A DNA stretch of 64,000 nt from Salinicola tamaricis (GTDB lineage Bacteria; Pseudomonadota; Gammaproteobacteria; Pseudomonadales; Halomonadaceae): contig NZ_CP023559.1 in assembly GCF_003006155.1 (NCBI RefSeq), forward strand, positions 2,852,001 through 2,916,000, in the 5' to 3' direction. The translations under genes were made by a program, and so were the position numbers. The notes under the pieces were generated by a model, which saw only the letters and a program-made list of their open reading frames with translations, was not told where the DNA came from and made no database searches. Of the stretch, positions 11,201 to 21,069 are shown one piece after another (within the stretch, counting starts at the first letter, position 1; the number at the start of each line of letters is the position of its first letter).

Positions 11201-11363
11201 ATACCGAGCCCAGGGCTGGCGAGCATGAGCGCGTCGGCCATCGGGCGCAAAACGGGAAAACGCATAGTCTATCATGCCCGTGCTCTGTTAGACTCTGCCG
11301 CGCTCTTTAACAGCTTTCGATCCCGCTCTCGATACCGTTCTCGAAGATACCAAGGCCAGATCC

Positions 11364-12158
11364 ATGCATCCGATGGTTCAATTCGCGCTGCGTGCCGCAC
11401 GTAGCGCCGCTGAACAGTTCGTTCGCATCCGCGACCGTCTCGAAGTCAGCCACGATGAGCAGGCCACCTCCGGTCTGCTGCAAGACACCGCGCGTAACGC
11501 CGAAACGCTGATCGTGCATCAGCTCTCCCGCGGTTACCCCAAACACGGCGTGTCCGGACGCTTCACCCCTTACCGCGAAGGCAAGGGCGAGGAGCGCGAC
11601 ACCGTATGGCACATCGAGCCCTTTCACGGCGAATCCAATCTCGGCGTGGGCAGCCGCCAGTTTGCGATCTCGATGGTCTGTCTGGTCAAGGGTCGCCCCG
11701 AGCATGCGGTGATCGTTGCGCCGTTCAGCGACGACGAGTTCCTGATCAGCCGCGGCCGCGGTGCCCAGGGCAACGGCAAGCGTCTGCGCGTCTCCAAGAC
11801 GGTCGGCGTGCCCGGGGCGCGCCTTGCGCTCTCCTGGCCGAGCGAAGAGTACCGCTCGCGCTGGCTGCCGCAGTATCTGACCGTGGTCGAGCGTCTCGGG
11901 CCGCAGATCGATACGCTGATCGGCAGCGGCTGCGCGCTGCTCGACCTGCTCGAGTTCGCCGCCGGGCGTACCGATGCCGCCTTCGTGCTTGGCCTCGAGG
12001 AGCAGGATCACTGGGTCGGCTCGCTGCTGCTCAAGGAAGCCGGTGCGCTCTCCGGTGCCATCGACGGCTCGCCCAGCGTGGAAGTGGGCGGCACCCTGAT
12101 GGCTGCCGGCCCGCGCCTCTACAAGGCGCTGGCACAACAGCTCAAAGCGAGCGTCTGA
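11364..12158 (+). CDS. suhB: SuhB-like inositol monophosphatase family protein, probably catalytically dead
   Basis: 264 residues, beginning MHPMVQFALRAARSA as in E. coli SuhB, and located next to trmJ as there. The fold is retained throughout (FAISMVCLVKGRPEHAVIVAP, GAQGNGKRLRVSKT). The metal-binding motif WVIDPLDGTTNF is instead WHIEPFHGESNL, and the ITEESG glutamate motif is replaced by VSGRFTP. WDxAAG has become QDHWVG. Several Mg ligands are thus gone. E. coli SuhB also works in rRNA antitermination with NusA, a role that does not need phosphatase activity. I infer that role here. Confidence 0.88.
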   Translation: MHPMVQFALRAARSAAEQFVRIRDRLEVSHDEQATSGLLQDTARNAETLIVHQLSRGYPKHGVSGRFTPYREGKGEERDTVWHIEPFHGESNLGVGSRQFAISMVCLVKGRPEHAVIVAPFSDDEFLISRGRGAQGNGKRLRVSKTVGVPGARLALSWPSEEYRSRWLPQYLTVVERLGPQIDTLIGSGCALLDLLEFAAGRTDAAFVLGLEEQDHWVGSLLLKEAGALSGAIDGSPSVEVGGTLMAAGPRLYKALAQQLKASV

Positions 12159-12202
12159 CGCCTCGAGTGCCACGCCCGCCGTGCGCCAAGCGCTGCTGAA
12201 AT

Positions 12203-12238
12203 AAAGACACCCCGCCGGTTTCGCTGGTGGGGTGTCTT
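12203..12238 (+). terminator. Intrinsic terminator after suhB
   Basis: AAAGACACCCCGCC / GGTGGGGTGTCTTT forms a long stem with flanking A- and T-runs, so it is probably bidirectional. It lies 45 bp after the suhB stop. The following 140 bp to 12378 hold no gene, only a short TGTCCTGCGCTGAG duplication. Confidence 0.9.
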
Positions 12239-12378
12239 TGTTTATGGCGGGTATTTATGTTCCGTGTCGATGGTGCGGGCTGCTAGAAGAGCGTTTCTGC
12301 CTTGTCCTGCGCTGAGCTGTCCTGCGCTGAGTTTTTCCGCGCTGGGGGGAGGAGGCGCCGGATAGGGCGCCCCTGCAC

Positions 12379-14217
12379 CTAGATACGCTTGCCCAGATTC
12401 ACGAACAGCGTGCTGGTGCGCGCATTGTCGGGATCGACGCTGGCACCGAGCTGGGTATCGAGGCCCCAGAGCGTGGCACGGGCGCCGACGTTGACCTCGA
12501 CATAGTCACGATCGAAGGTGAGTTTGGGCACGCGATACTCGCCCAGCTGCGGCAGGCTCTGCAGGGTCGCCGCGACGCCTTCGCTCTCTTCGAACTCGTG
12601 GTTATAGGTGAGCTGCAGGTAGGGGTTGAGCGTCGGCCCGTGGCGGCGGATCTGCCAGCCGACCCGGCCCACCAGTGAGTCGATGTCCTGGTCGGGATAG
12701 CTCAGCGAGGTCGACGCCTGACCCTCTTCGTCATAGCCATCGAGCTTGACCCGCTGCCAGGTCACTCCGGCGATCGGCCCGGTGCGCACGTCGCCCTCGG
12801 GAATCGCGAAGGCGCGGAACTCGTAGCCGGCGTTGAGCGCGGCGGTCAGGTTGCTGCCCTCCGGCGAGCCGCGGTGGTGGCGGGTCGCGCTGCCCAGCTG
12901 CACTTCGCGATCGATATCGTAGTCGAGCCAGCTGTAGCTCAATTGGGCGTTGACCCAGGCGCTCTCGGCATACCAGCCGGAGAAGAGGCCGACGGTGGTG
13001 TCCTTGCGCTGGAAGTCGCCGCGGCCGTCGCCGAAGTCGGCATCCTGATCGCCGTAGCCGACAAATCCACCCAGTACCAGCCCGTCCCGATACCAGTCCA
13101 CCCCGAACAGCCCCGCCGGCATGCTGGCGTCATACAGATCGCCGGAGTCGAGCTGCTGATGTTCGGCGCGCAGGTCGCCCCACCAGCGCAGGCCGTTGGC
13201 CAGCGGCACCGCATCAAGATGCTCGGCGACCCGATTGGCCCGCGAGCGGCCGCTGAGAACCGCCGAGTGGGTCAGCAACTGCTGCTGCTGCGGGGCTTCG
13301 AGCAGCGAGATCACGTACTCGCCAATGATCCGATGGGTGGCGGTGGTGGGGTGGACGTCGTCAGCGAACACATAGGTTTCGTCGGCGCCGGGGGCGACCA
13401 GAGTATTGGGTACACAGCGGCAGCGTCTGGGTACAGGCGCGGTCGGTGACATTGGTGAAGCCGTAGGCGGCGGGCTCGGCGACCACCTCCTGCAGCAGAC
13501 CGAAGGTATCACCGGGATCACCTCGGCGCCACTGGCGGCCACCGCGGCGTAGAGCGCGCTGTTGTACTGGCTCGCCAATGCGGTGGCAGTCGCGCTGGTC
13601 ACAGGGTCACCGTTGAAGCGCGGCGTCAGGCCGAAGTCGGGAATGTTGAACAGCAGCACATGGCGCGCGCCGGCGCCTTCCAGCGTGGCGAGAATACCGG
13701 CGGTGCCGGTGACCGCCGTAGTGATGGTGCTCTGGGCGTCGGCGCCGCCGGCCACCGCGAATAGATCGTTGGCGCCGCCCCAGACGGCGTAGAGGGCATC
13801 GCCATCGGCCACACCGCCGGTGCTGGCGAGGTAGGTCGCGACCTGCTCGCTGAGGGCGGGTGCGGCGCCGAATGGGGTCGCCGCGGGGGTGGTCACCCGG
13901 GCGCCGCCGGCGGCGTAGTCGTTGCCGCCGACATTGCTGGGCTGGGCGTTGCTGGCGTAGTGGCCGGCGACCCGCTCGGCCCATACCGGCCCGGGGTTAG
14001 TGGTGAAACGGCCGATGAACGCCTGCTGGCTCGGCGTCAGCGAGAGCGCGCTGCCGATGGCGCCACGGTAGTAACCGCTATCGCTCAGGCTATCGCCGAA
14101 GAAGACGGTGTCGTCGAAGGTGTCATGGAAGCTGGAGGCGGCCAGCGCCGGGAGCGGCAGGGCGCTGGCCCCGACGATCACCCCCAGCGCCAGTTGCCGA
14201 GAGCGCGGCATTGGCAT
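12379..14217 (-). CDS. GDSL-family autotransporter esterase/lipase (EstA-like)
   Basis: 612 residues. A signal peptide ends PLPALAASS. The N-terminal GDSL passenger has the nucleophile block FGDSLSDSG, an NDLF block III (WGGANDLFAV) and the Asp/His block FADDVHPTTATH. The C-terminal half is an autotransporter beta-barrel (LSYSWLDYDIDRE, LNPYLQLTYNHEF) ending LFVNLGKRI. Such enzymes display esterase activity on the cell surface. Around 13395-13520 the protein is locally garbled (PSVCCRRWSPSPPP), consistent with two compensating indels. The substrate cannot be told from sequence. Confidence 0.88.
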   Translation of the reverse strand: MPMPRSRQLALGVIVGASALPLPALAASSFHDTFDDTVFFGDSLSDSGYYRGAIGSALSLTPSQQAFIGRFTTNPGPVWAERVAGHYASNAQPSNVGGNDYAAGGARVTTPAATPFGAAPALSEQVATYLASTGGVADGDALYAVWGGANDLFAVAGGADAQSTITTAVTGTAGILATLEGAGARHVLLFNIPDFGLTPRFNGDPVTSATATALASQYNSALYAAVAASGAEVIPVIPSVCCRRWSPSPPPTASPMSPTAPVPRRCRCVPNTLVAPGADETYVFADDVHPTTATHRIIGEYVISLLEAPQQQQLLTHSAVLSGRSRANRVAEHLDAVPLANGLRWWGDLRAEHQQLDSGDLYDASMPAGLFGVDWYRDGLVLGGFVGYGDQDADFGDGRGDFQRKDTTVGLFSGWYAESAWVNAQLSYSWLDYDIDREVQLGSATRHHRGSPEGSNLTAALNAGYEFRAFAIPEGDVRTGPIAGVTWQRVKLDGYDEEGQASTSLSYPDQDIDSLVGRVGWQIRRHGPTLNPYLQLTYNHEFEESEGVAATLQSLPQLGEYRVPKLTFDRDYVEVNVGARATLWGLDTQLGASVDPDNARTSTLFVNLGKRI

Positions 14218-14373
14218 GGTGTCGATCCCTTGTGAGCTGTTGTCATGGCGCGTGGGAGTGCAGGCCGGCCCCGGCAGCGGGGCGACGAGCGGTCCTCAAA
14301 CGAGCGTTTACGTTATGACACAGCGCCGCCGCCGCGGCTGTAAGAGAAAGGTCGCATGCCCACTGGCCGACGC

Positions 14374-15819
14374 TCACGCCGGGCCGATCAGATGCTTGAT
14401 TTCCAGGTAGCCGGCCAGCCCCCATGGCCCCAGCTCGCGGCCGATGCCGCTGCGCCCGAAGCCGCCCCAGCCGGCCTCGGGCAGCACCAGCTGCTCGCTG
14501 TTGAACCATACGCTGCCGGCGCGCAACGCCCGGCCGACCCGCCGGGCGCGCTCGGCGTCGCCACTGATCACCGTGGCGGCAAGGCCGAATTCGCAGGCGT
14601 TGGCCAGCGCAATGGCCCCGGCGTCGTCGGCCACGCTGCGTGCGCACAGCACCGGGCCGAAGATCTCCTCGCACCACAGCCGGCTGGTCAGCGGCACATC
14701 GCGATACAGGGTCGGGGCGACGAACTCGCCCTGGGCCGGCAGCTCGCGATGGCGTGCGTCACGCACTGCGTCGAGCCCCTCCTCTTTGGCGATGGCCAGA
14801 TAGCGCTCGACGGCTTCGCGCTGGCGGGCGCTGGTCATCGGCCCCATGTCGGTGTCGTCGGCCAGCGGGTCGCCCAGGCGAATGGCATCGATGCGCCGGG
14901 CGAGGGCGGCGTAGAGCGCCTCGGCCAGGCTATGGTGCACCAGCAGCCGCGAGGTGGCCGAGCAGATCTGGCCGCTGTTGAAGAAGATCCCCGCCATCAC
15001 CCAGTCGGCGGCGCTGTCGATATCGGCGTCGTCGAGCACCAGGATTGGCGACTTGCCGCCGAGCTCCAGCGAGACTCCGCGGCTGCCGGTGGCGGCGGCG
15101 CGCATCACCGCTTCGCCCACCGCGTTGCTGCCGGTGAAGGAGAGCTTGTCGATGCCGGGGTGCGCGCTCAGCGGAGCGCCGATGCCCGCGCCGTCGCCGA
15201 GCAGCAGATTGAACACCCCGGGGGGCAGGCCGGTCTCGACGGCGATCTCGGCCAGGGCCAGCTCCGGCAGCGGCACCACCTCCGAGGGCTTGAACACCAG
15301 CGTGCAGCCGGCGGCGAGCGCCGGGGCGATCTTCCAGGCGCTGGTCACCAGGGGGAAGTTCCAGGGGGTGATCAGACCCACTACGCCGGCGGGGTCCTCG
15401 TAGATCCGCGCCTCGATGCCATCCAGGGCGTGCTCGACGCGCCGGCCCTGGCGGCTTTCCAGGGCGTGGGCCTGATCGGCGTAGTAGCGGTAGCAGGCGA
15501 TAGCGTCGTCCATGTCGATGGCGGTCTCGGCCAGTGCCTTGCCGTTGTTGCTGGCGGACAGGCGCATCAGCGTCTCGCGACGTCTTTCCAGAGCGTCGGC
15601 GAAGGCTTCCAGATAGCCGGCGCGGCGTTCACCGCCGAGGGCCTGCCAGGCGGGCAGCGCGCGCTGTGCCGCGACCACCGCCGCATCGACGTCACTGGCG
15701 TCGCCGGCGGTGATCTCGGCGAGCCGTGTCTGGCGATAAGGGTCGATGACCGGCAGGCGCCGTTCGCCCCGCGAGGCGATCCAGCGGTTGTCGATGAACT
15801 GATGGTCGAGTCGTTGCAT
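14374..15819 (-). CDS. NAD(P)-dependent aldehyde dehydrogenase, probable 4-guanidinobutyraldehyde dehydrogenase
   Basis: About 481 residues. The catalytic Cys is in FFNSGQICSATSR, the general-base Glu in VSLELGGKSPILVLDD, the NAD loop in FTGSNAVGEAVM, and the oxyanion Asn in TPWNFPL. The start is ambiguous: ATG at 15819 or 15825, or TTG at 15831 overlapping the stop of the MBL gene. As last gene of the gbuA-aruI operon, the likely role (inference) is oxidation of 4-guanidinobutyraldehyde, the AruI product, to the GbuA substrate. Betaine-aldehyde-type substrates remain possible. Confidence 0.82.
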   Translation of the reverse strand: MQRLDHQFIDNRWIASRGERRLPVIDPYRQTRLAEITAGDASDVDAAVVAAQRALPAWQALGGERRAGYLEAFADALERRRETLMRLSASNNGKALAETAIDMDDAIACYRYYADQAHALESRQGRRVEHALDGIEARIYEDPAGVVGLITPWNFPLVTSAWKIAPALAAGCTLVFKPSEVVPLPELALAEIAVETGLPPGVFNLLLGDGAGIGAPLSAHPGIDKLSFTGSNAVGEAVMRAAATGSRGVSLELGGKSPILVLDDADIDSAADWVMAGIFFNSGQICSATSRLLVHHSLAEALYAALARRIDAIRLGDPLADDTDMGPMTSARQREAVERYLAIAKEEGLDAVRDARHRELPAQGEFVAPTLYRDVPLTSRLWCEEIFGPVLCARSVADDAGAIALANACEFGLAATVISGDAERARRVGRALRAGSVWFNSEQLVLPEAGWGGFGRSGIGRELGPWGLAGYLEIKHLIGPA

Positions 15820-15827
15820 GGTCATCC

Positions 15828-16571
15828 TCAACGGTCGTGGTCGCGTAGCCAGGCATCGATCAGGGCGTGGCAGCGCTGCCCCGAGAAGCTGGGGAAGTGG
15901 CCGCCGTGGACGCTGCGTACCGGCAGCGCGCGCAGCCGTCGCAGGCTGGCGGCGTAGTCATCGAGATCACTGTGGTAGGCGTCCTCGATCAGCTCGCCGT
16001 CGTAGAGGATGTCGCCGGCGATGAGGGTTGCGCTGGCCGCCTCCCACAGCGCGATCCCCCCGGGCGAATGGCCGGGGGTGTGGATCACCTCGAAGCGGCG
16101 GTCGCCGAGATCGATCACGTCGCCATCCTCGAGGGTCTGGATCGCCGCCGGTGCCGGGATACGATAACCGCTGTGGGCATAGGGCAGCGGGGGCAGGGTG
16201 TCGAACATGGCGTCGTCGAGAAAACGCGCGGCCAGCGTGCGCGCGTTGTCCGGGGCGGCGAGGATATCGGCCTCGGCGGCGTGCACGTGGCAGCAGTCGA
16301 ACCCGTGGGCGCTGCCGATATGGTCGAAATGGGTGTGGCTGGCCACGGCGACGATATCGCGCTCGCTGAGCAGGGCGACCCGCTCGCGCAGTGGCACCGC
16401 GCCCAGGCCGAAGTCGACCACCAGATCGCGGTCGCGACCGCGCACGTGCCAGATGTTGCAGCGGTAGAACGGTTTGATGCCCGGCTCGTCGATCAGCGTG
16501 ATGGCATCGGCGAGGGGCTGCAGCCGATACCAGCTCGTGGCATCGCCGCGGGGCAGGGCGAAACCGCTCAT
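15828..16571 (-). CDS. Metallo-beta-lactamase-fold hydrolase in the guanidino operon
   Basis: 247 residues. The MBL metal motif is SHTHFDHIGSAHGF, with later ligands in HTPGHSPGG and LIAGDILYDGE and a final His in VHGGHFPSF. ATG at 16571 overlaps the stop of the upstream permease (ATGA), and its own stop overlaps candidate starts of the dehydrogenase, so the three are translationally coupled. Operon membership suggests a step in, or a detoxification linked to, guanidino or lactam intermediates. The substrate is unknown. I do not know of a canonical arginine-transaminase-pathway gene of this type. Confidence 0.85.
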   Translation of the reverse strand: MSGFALPRGDATSWYRLQPLADAITLIDEPGIKPFYRCNIWHVRGRDRDLVVDFGLGAVPLRERVALLSERDIVAVASHTHFDHIGSAHGFDCCHVHAAEADILAAPDNARTLAARFLDDAMFDTLPPLPYAHSGYRIPAPAAIQTLEDGDVIDLGDRRFEVIHTPGHSPGGIALWEAASATLIAGDILYDGELIEDAYHSDLDDYAASLRRLRALPVRSVHGGHFPSFSGQRCHALIDAWLRDHDR

Positions 16572-17905
16572 GGCGCGGACTCCTCGACGGCGGCCTGCGG
16601 GCGTGGCCGGGTCAGTAGCAGTGCGCCCAGCCAGTAGAGCGTGCCGGTGATCACGAACACCGGCAGCGAGGCGCCGAACGCCAGCGGTGAGACCAGCGAC
16701 CAGTAGGCGGCGAGGGCGGCACCGATCAGATAGGCGCCGATCGCCACCGCCGCGCGTGGGCCGCCCCAGCTGGTGTTTGGCGGTGAGCAGCTCGCGGCCG
16801 TAGCCGTCGCGCCCGACCAGGTAGTAGTCGACGATCATCACCGAGAAGGCGGGGATGAACAGCGCGCCGATCAGCAGCAGGAAGTTCTGGAACTGATCCA
16901 GAATGCCCGGAATCAATGCGCCGAACACCGTCACCACGCCGATCACCAGCGCCGGCTTCCAGAACGCCATGCCGGGGGCGACGTTCATGCACGAGAGTGT
17001 GGCGCTGTAGACCGCCATGACGTTGGTGGTCATCACCGAGAAGAGATCACCAGTGCCGCGGGCAGCCCGAAGCCGAAGCCGGAGAGCAGCCGCGTCGGAT
17101 CGTAGGTCTGGGTCATGCCGTTGAGCACCGAGAGCCCGGATACTGCGGCACCCAGCCCCATTGCCAGTAGCGCCGCCAGCACGTAGCCGACATAGGTGCC
17201 CCACACGGCGATGGCGCCGCTCTTGCAGTTGCGGTTGTAGTCCGCCGAGGAGGAGATCCAGGAGAAGGCGGTGGCGATCACGATATCGAAGGCGATGCCG
17301 AGGGTGATGCCGTTGCGCGCTTCGACTGGCATCTCCAGTAGCGCGCCGACGTCGTAGTGGCGGTTGAGCTGATACAGCACTACCGCCGCCAGCCCGACCA
17401 TGGCCACCGCCGCCCAGCGTTCGACCCGCTCGATGCCTAAATGGCCGCGCAGCACGATCAGCACCACTACGCTCTCGCATAGGATGGTCATCAGCGCCAG
17501 GTTGGAGTAGCCGGTGGTCGCCTGGATCGCGTAGTCGAGACTCATCCCGGCGAGCAGTGCCTGGATCCAGCTCCAGGCGATCAGCACGCTCATGTTGACC
17601 AGCGAGATCAGCCGGCTGCCCAGCGGACCATAGGCGCGGCGGGTCAGTGCCATCGACGGCAGCCCGGTGCGCTGGCCCATCAGCCCGACCAGCAACAGCG
17701 GCACGGCGCCGATCAGCGAGCCTATCAGTACGCTGCCCATGGCGGTGGCGAAGGGGAGATCCGGCACCAGCAGCATGCCGGTGAGAATGGTGGTGACGAC
17801 GACATTGGCACCCAGCCACAGGGCGACGGTACCAAAGGCGCCGAGACTCTTGTGCTGGTGCTCGTCGAGAGTGTCCTGCCCGAGCAGGCGGTCGAAGAAA
17901 GCCAT
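16568..17905 (-). CDS. NCS1-family (cytosine/purine/allantoin-type) permease (two frameshifts)
   Basis: The start at 17905 has an AGGA box upstream. The first segment has the NCS1 pattern LGANVVVTTILTGMLLVPDL and SWIQALLAGMSLDYAI. Breaks at about 17042 and about 16770 split the gene, and the rejoined product has about 445 residues and 12 predicted helices. The last segment (GAALAAYWSLVSPLAFGASL) ends in a stop overlapping the MBL ATG. NCS1 porters import nucleobases, hydantoins and similar compounds with H+ or Na+. In this operon it may import a guanidino or ureido compound (inference). Confidence 0.83.
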
Positions 17906-17999
17906 GTTGAGATCCTCGGTCGTTGTCTTTGTCGTTTTCTCGTTGGGTCTTGCCTGTATTGCTTGCCTGCCTTGCTTGTATGTCCGGGGTGGTCCGGCC

Positions 18000-19589
18000 T
18001 CAGCCGCAGGCCGCCGCCCACGCCGTGGCATCGATCTCGATCAGCCGTGGTCCCGTGCAGGGTGCGGCCAGGGCCTCTGCCAGTGCCGCCGGGCTCGACA
18101 CGCGCTCGGCGGCGCAGCCGAAGGCCTGCGCCAGCGGCTGGAACGCCGGCGCCGCGGGGTCGACGCCGAGCGGGGCGATACCGGCATGGGTCATGGCCTG
18201 GCGGATCTCCGCGTAGCCGGCGTTGTGCCACAGCACCAGGGTGAGCGGCAGCGCCAGCTCCACCGCGGTGGCCAGTTCGGCCAGGCTGAACATCACGCCG
18301 CCGTCGCCGACCAGTGCCACCACCGGGCGTTCGGGGCAGGCCAGCGCCGCGCCGATGGCCGCCGGCAGGCCGTAGCCGAGCGTGCCGTAGCCGGTGGAGG
18401 CGTTGAACCAGCCGCGCGTCGCGTCGCGCTGGGCCAGATGGTTGCCGGCGTAGACCGGCGCGGTGGAGTCACCGACCAGCACCGCGTCGCGGCGGTGCCG
18501 GTCCAAGGCGTCGAACAGCGGTACGAAGGGAGCGAAATCCGGCCGGGTGGCCAGCGCCAGCGCAGCCTTCAGCTCAGCCACGCGCGCGGGCGCGTCATGC
18601 GAACCCGATGCCAGCCGGGGCAGCAGATCGCGCATCGCCGCCCCGGCCTCGGCCACGATGCCCAGCGCCGGTAGATGGTTGCCGCACAGCTGGCGCGGGT
18701 CGATGTCGATGCGGATCAAGCGCTCGGGGAGCGTGAAGCCGCCGTCGAAGGTGACGTCGTAGTCGGTCTCTCCCAGCTCGGTGCCGATCGCGAGCACCAC
18801 ATCGGCCTCGGCCACCAGTGCGCGCACCTCGGGCCAGGTGGCATTGGACCCGAGATCGAGCGGGTGTGAGCGCCCCAGCACGCCGCGGGCGTTGATGGTG
18901 GTCAGGGTGGGCGCATCCAGACGCTCGGCCAGCTCGCGTGCCGCCGCCGGGTCGGCGATCGCGCCACCGCCCAGCAGCAGCAGCGGGCGCCGGGCAGCGT
19001 CGAGCCACGCCGCCGCCTGGTCGAGTGCCGCCGTCGCGGCCTGCGGCGGGTGGCAGCGCCCCGGCACTGGCAGTTCGGCGTCGAGCGGGGCGTCGAGCAG
19101 GTCGCGCGGTATCTCGATGTGCACCGGCCCGGGCCGCGCGGTGTGCAGCAGCGTCCAGGCCCGCGCCAGCACCCGCGGTAGATTGGCCGGGTCGAGCAGG
19201 GTATGGCTGAACAGGCTGACCCCGCTCAGGGTCTGCTGCTGCGATGGCAGCTCGTGCAGCCGGCCTTCGCCCATGCCCAGCTCGGCGCGCCGGTTGACGC
19301 TGGAGATCACCAGCATGGGCACGCTGTCGGCGAGCGCCTGACCCATCGCCGTGGCGATATTGGTCATGCCCGGGCCGGTGATGATGAAGCAGGCTGCCGG
19401 GCGTCCGCTGGCGCGGGCGTAACCGTCGGCCATGAAGCCCGCGCCCTGCTCGTGGCGCGGCGTGACGTGGCGCAGCCGGCTGCCCTCGAGGCCACGGTAG
19501 AGTTCGATGGTGTGGACACCCGGGATGCCGAAGACGGTATCGATGCCGAGCGCTTCCAGCGCCCGCACCAGCCAGCGTGCCACGCTCAT
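18000..19589 (-). CDS. aruI: ThDP-dependent decarboxylase, probable 5-guanidino-2-oxopentanoate decarboxylase
   Basis: About 529 residues with acetolactate-synthase-like architecture. The ThDP glutamate is in VTPRHEQGAGFMADGYA, and the ThDP/Mg motif is LVGDGGVMFS...LWHNAGY. In Pseudomonas, AruI decarboxylates 2-ketoarginine to 4-guanidinobutyraldehyde in the arginine transaminase pathway. The link to gbuA and an aldehyde dehydrogenase makes this the best call. The ATG at 19589 overlaps the symporter stop as ATGA, so it is preferred over 19595. No aruH (arginine:pyruvate transaminase) is seen in the window. Confidence 0.82.
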   Translation of the reverse strand: MSVARWLVRALEALGIDTVFGIPGVHTIELYRGLEGSRLRHVTPRHEQGAGFMADGYARASGRPAACFIITGPGMTNIATAMGQALADSVPMLVISSVNRRAELGMGEGRLHELPSQQQTLSGVSLFSHTLLDPANLPRVLARAWTLLHTARPGPVHIEIPRDLLDAPLDAELPVPGRCHPPQAATAALDQAAAWLDAARRPLLLLGGGAIADPAAARELAERLDAPTLTTINARGVLGRSHPLDLGSNATWPEVRALVAEADVVLAIGTELGETDYDVTFDGGFTLPERLIRIDIDPRQLCGNHLPALGIVAEAGAAMRDLLPRLASGSHDAPARVAELKAALALATRPDFAPFVPLFDALDRHRRDAVLVGDSTAPVYAGNHLAQRDATRGWFNASTGYGTLGYGLPAAIGAALACPERPVVALVGDGGVMFSLAELATAVELALPLTLVLWHNAGYAEIRQAMTHAGIAPLGVDPAAPAFQPLAQAFGCAAERVSSPAALAEALAAPCTGPRLIEIDATAWAAACG

Positions 19590-20986
19590 GGGCACGGCTC
19601 CGATTGCGCCTCGGTGGCCACGGGGCGACTGTGATCCGGACGCAGCAGGCTGACCACGACGAAGCTCGCCAGGCTCGCCACCAGACCGGCGTAGATCGGC
19701 GAATTGGCCAGCAGGCCATCCTTGAGCATGAACGCCACCACCCCCAGCGAGCCGGCCGCCATCGCCGCGATGGCGCCGCTGTTGGAGGCCCGGCGCCAGT
19801 AGAGCGCGCCCAGGATCGGCACCAGCATGCCGCCGACCAGCAGGTTGTAGGCGATGGTCAGGGCGCCGATCACGTCATCCACCAGCAGCGCGATGACGAT
19901 GGTGACCAGCCCCATGAGCAGCGTCCACAGGCGGTAGCTCGAGACCCGCTCGCTCTGCCGGCCGCCGCGCATAGCCGGCAGCAGGTCGCGGGTCATCAGG
20001 GTCGAGGCGGCAAGCATGCCGGCGCTGGCGGTGGACATCATCGCGGCCATGGCGGCGGCGATGATCAACCCGCGCAGGCCGTCCGGCAGCGCCAGTTGGG
20101 CGACCGCGGCGAAGGCGTTGTTGGCATCGGCGAGATCGGGCAGCAGCACGCTGGCAGCCACGCCCACCAGCGCGCCGATGGCGCCATAGATCAGGCAGTA
20201 GATTCCCGCGGCGGTGCCGGCGAAACGGGCCACCCGGGTCGAGCGTGCGGTGAATACCCGCTGCCAGATGTCCTGGCCGATCAGGATGCCCAGGAAGTAG
20301 ATGACGAAGTAGGTGACGATGGTCGACCAGCCGATCCCGGTGAGCGAGAAGTGCCCCGGCGCGGCGCTGGCGACCAGCGTGTCCCAGCCGCCGGCATAGT
20401 GCACCGTCAGTGGCAGCATCAGCCCGAGCATGCCCACGGTCATGATCACGAACTGGACGATGTCGGTGAGCGTCAATGACCACATGCCGCCGAGGGTGGA
20501 GTAGACCATCACGATGGTGCCGCCGATCACCACCCCGACCCAGGAGGGCAGCGCGAACAGCACCGTTACCAGGGTGCCGATGGCGATGGTCGAGGTGACC
20601 GCGATCATCAGATCGTAGGCGAGCATCACCGCTGAGCTGACAGTCTTGGCCGCCGGCGTATAGCGGCGCTCCAGTAGCTGGGTGTTGTAGAGCTTGAGCT
20701 TGGCCAGCGGCTTGGCCAGCACCAGGCTGAGCACGATCAACCCCAGGCCCAGGGCGCCGCACAGCCACAGCCCGGAGAGACCGTAGACGTAGCCCAGCTT
20801 GACCGTACCCACGGTGGAGGCGCCACCGAGCACCACCGCGGAGAGCGTGCCCAGATAGAGCCCCGGGCCCAGGCGGCGGCCCGCCACCAGATAGTCGTCG
20901 CTGCTGCGGGCGCGTTTCATGCCCCAGCAGCCGAGGAGCAGCATGCCCGCCGCGTAAAGCGCGACGACGAGAAGATCCAGCATCAT
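19586..20986 (-). CDS. Sodium:solute symporter (SSS family)
   Basis: 466 residues with about 13 predicted helices. SSS signatures include SSDDYLVAGRRLGPGLYLG near the N-terminus and LGGMWSLTLTDIVQFVIM in the middle. It lies between gbuA and aruI and is translationally coupled to aruI. Its substrate is probably a guanidino acid or arginine derivative (inference from context). Intact. Confidence 0.87.
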   Translation of the reverse strand: MMLDLLVVALYAAGMLLLGCWGMKRARSSDDYLVAGRRLGPGLYLGTLSAVVLGGASTVGTVKLGYVYGLSGLWLCGALGLGLIVLSLVLAKPLAKLKLYNTQLLERRYTPAAKTVSSAVMLAYDLMIAVTSTIAIGTLVTVLFALPSWVGVVIGGTIVMVYSTLGGMWSLTLTDIVQFVIMTVGMLGLMLPLTVHYAGGWDTLVASAAPGHFSLTGIGWSTIVTYFVIYFLGILIGQDIWQRVFTARSTRVARFAGTAAGIYCLIYGAIGALVGVAASVLLPDLADANNAFAAVAQLALPDGLRGLIIAAAMAAMMSTASAGMLAASTLMTRDLLPAMRGGRQSERVSSYRLWTLLMGLVTIVIALLVDDVIGALTIAYNLLVGGMLVPILGALYWRRASNSGAIAAMAAGSLGVVAFMLKDGLLANSPIYAGLVASLASFVVVSLLRPDHSRPVATEAQSEPCP

Positions 20987-21069
20987 GACGTTTTACCCTG
21001 CCGCCGTGCCGGCGGCGATTGTTGTTGTGAATCCAGATATGAACGGTGATGACCTGCGGCTGGTTGGCG

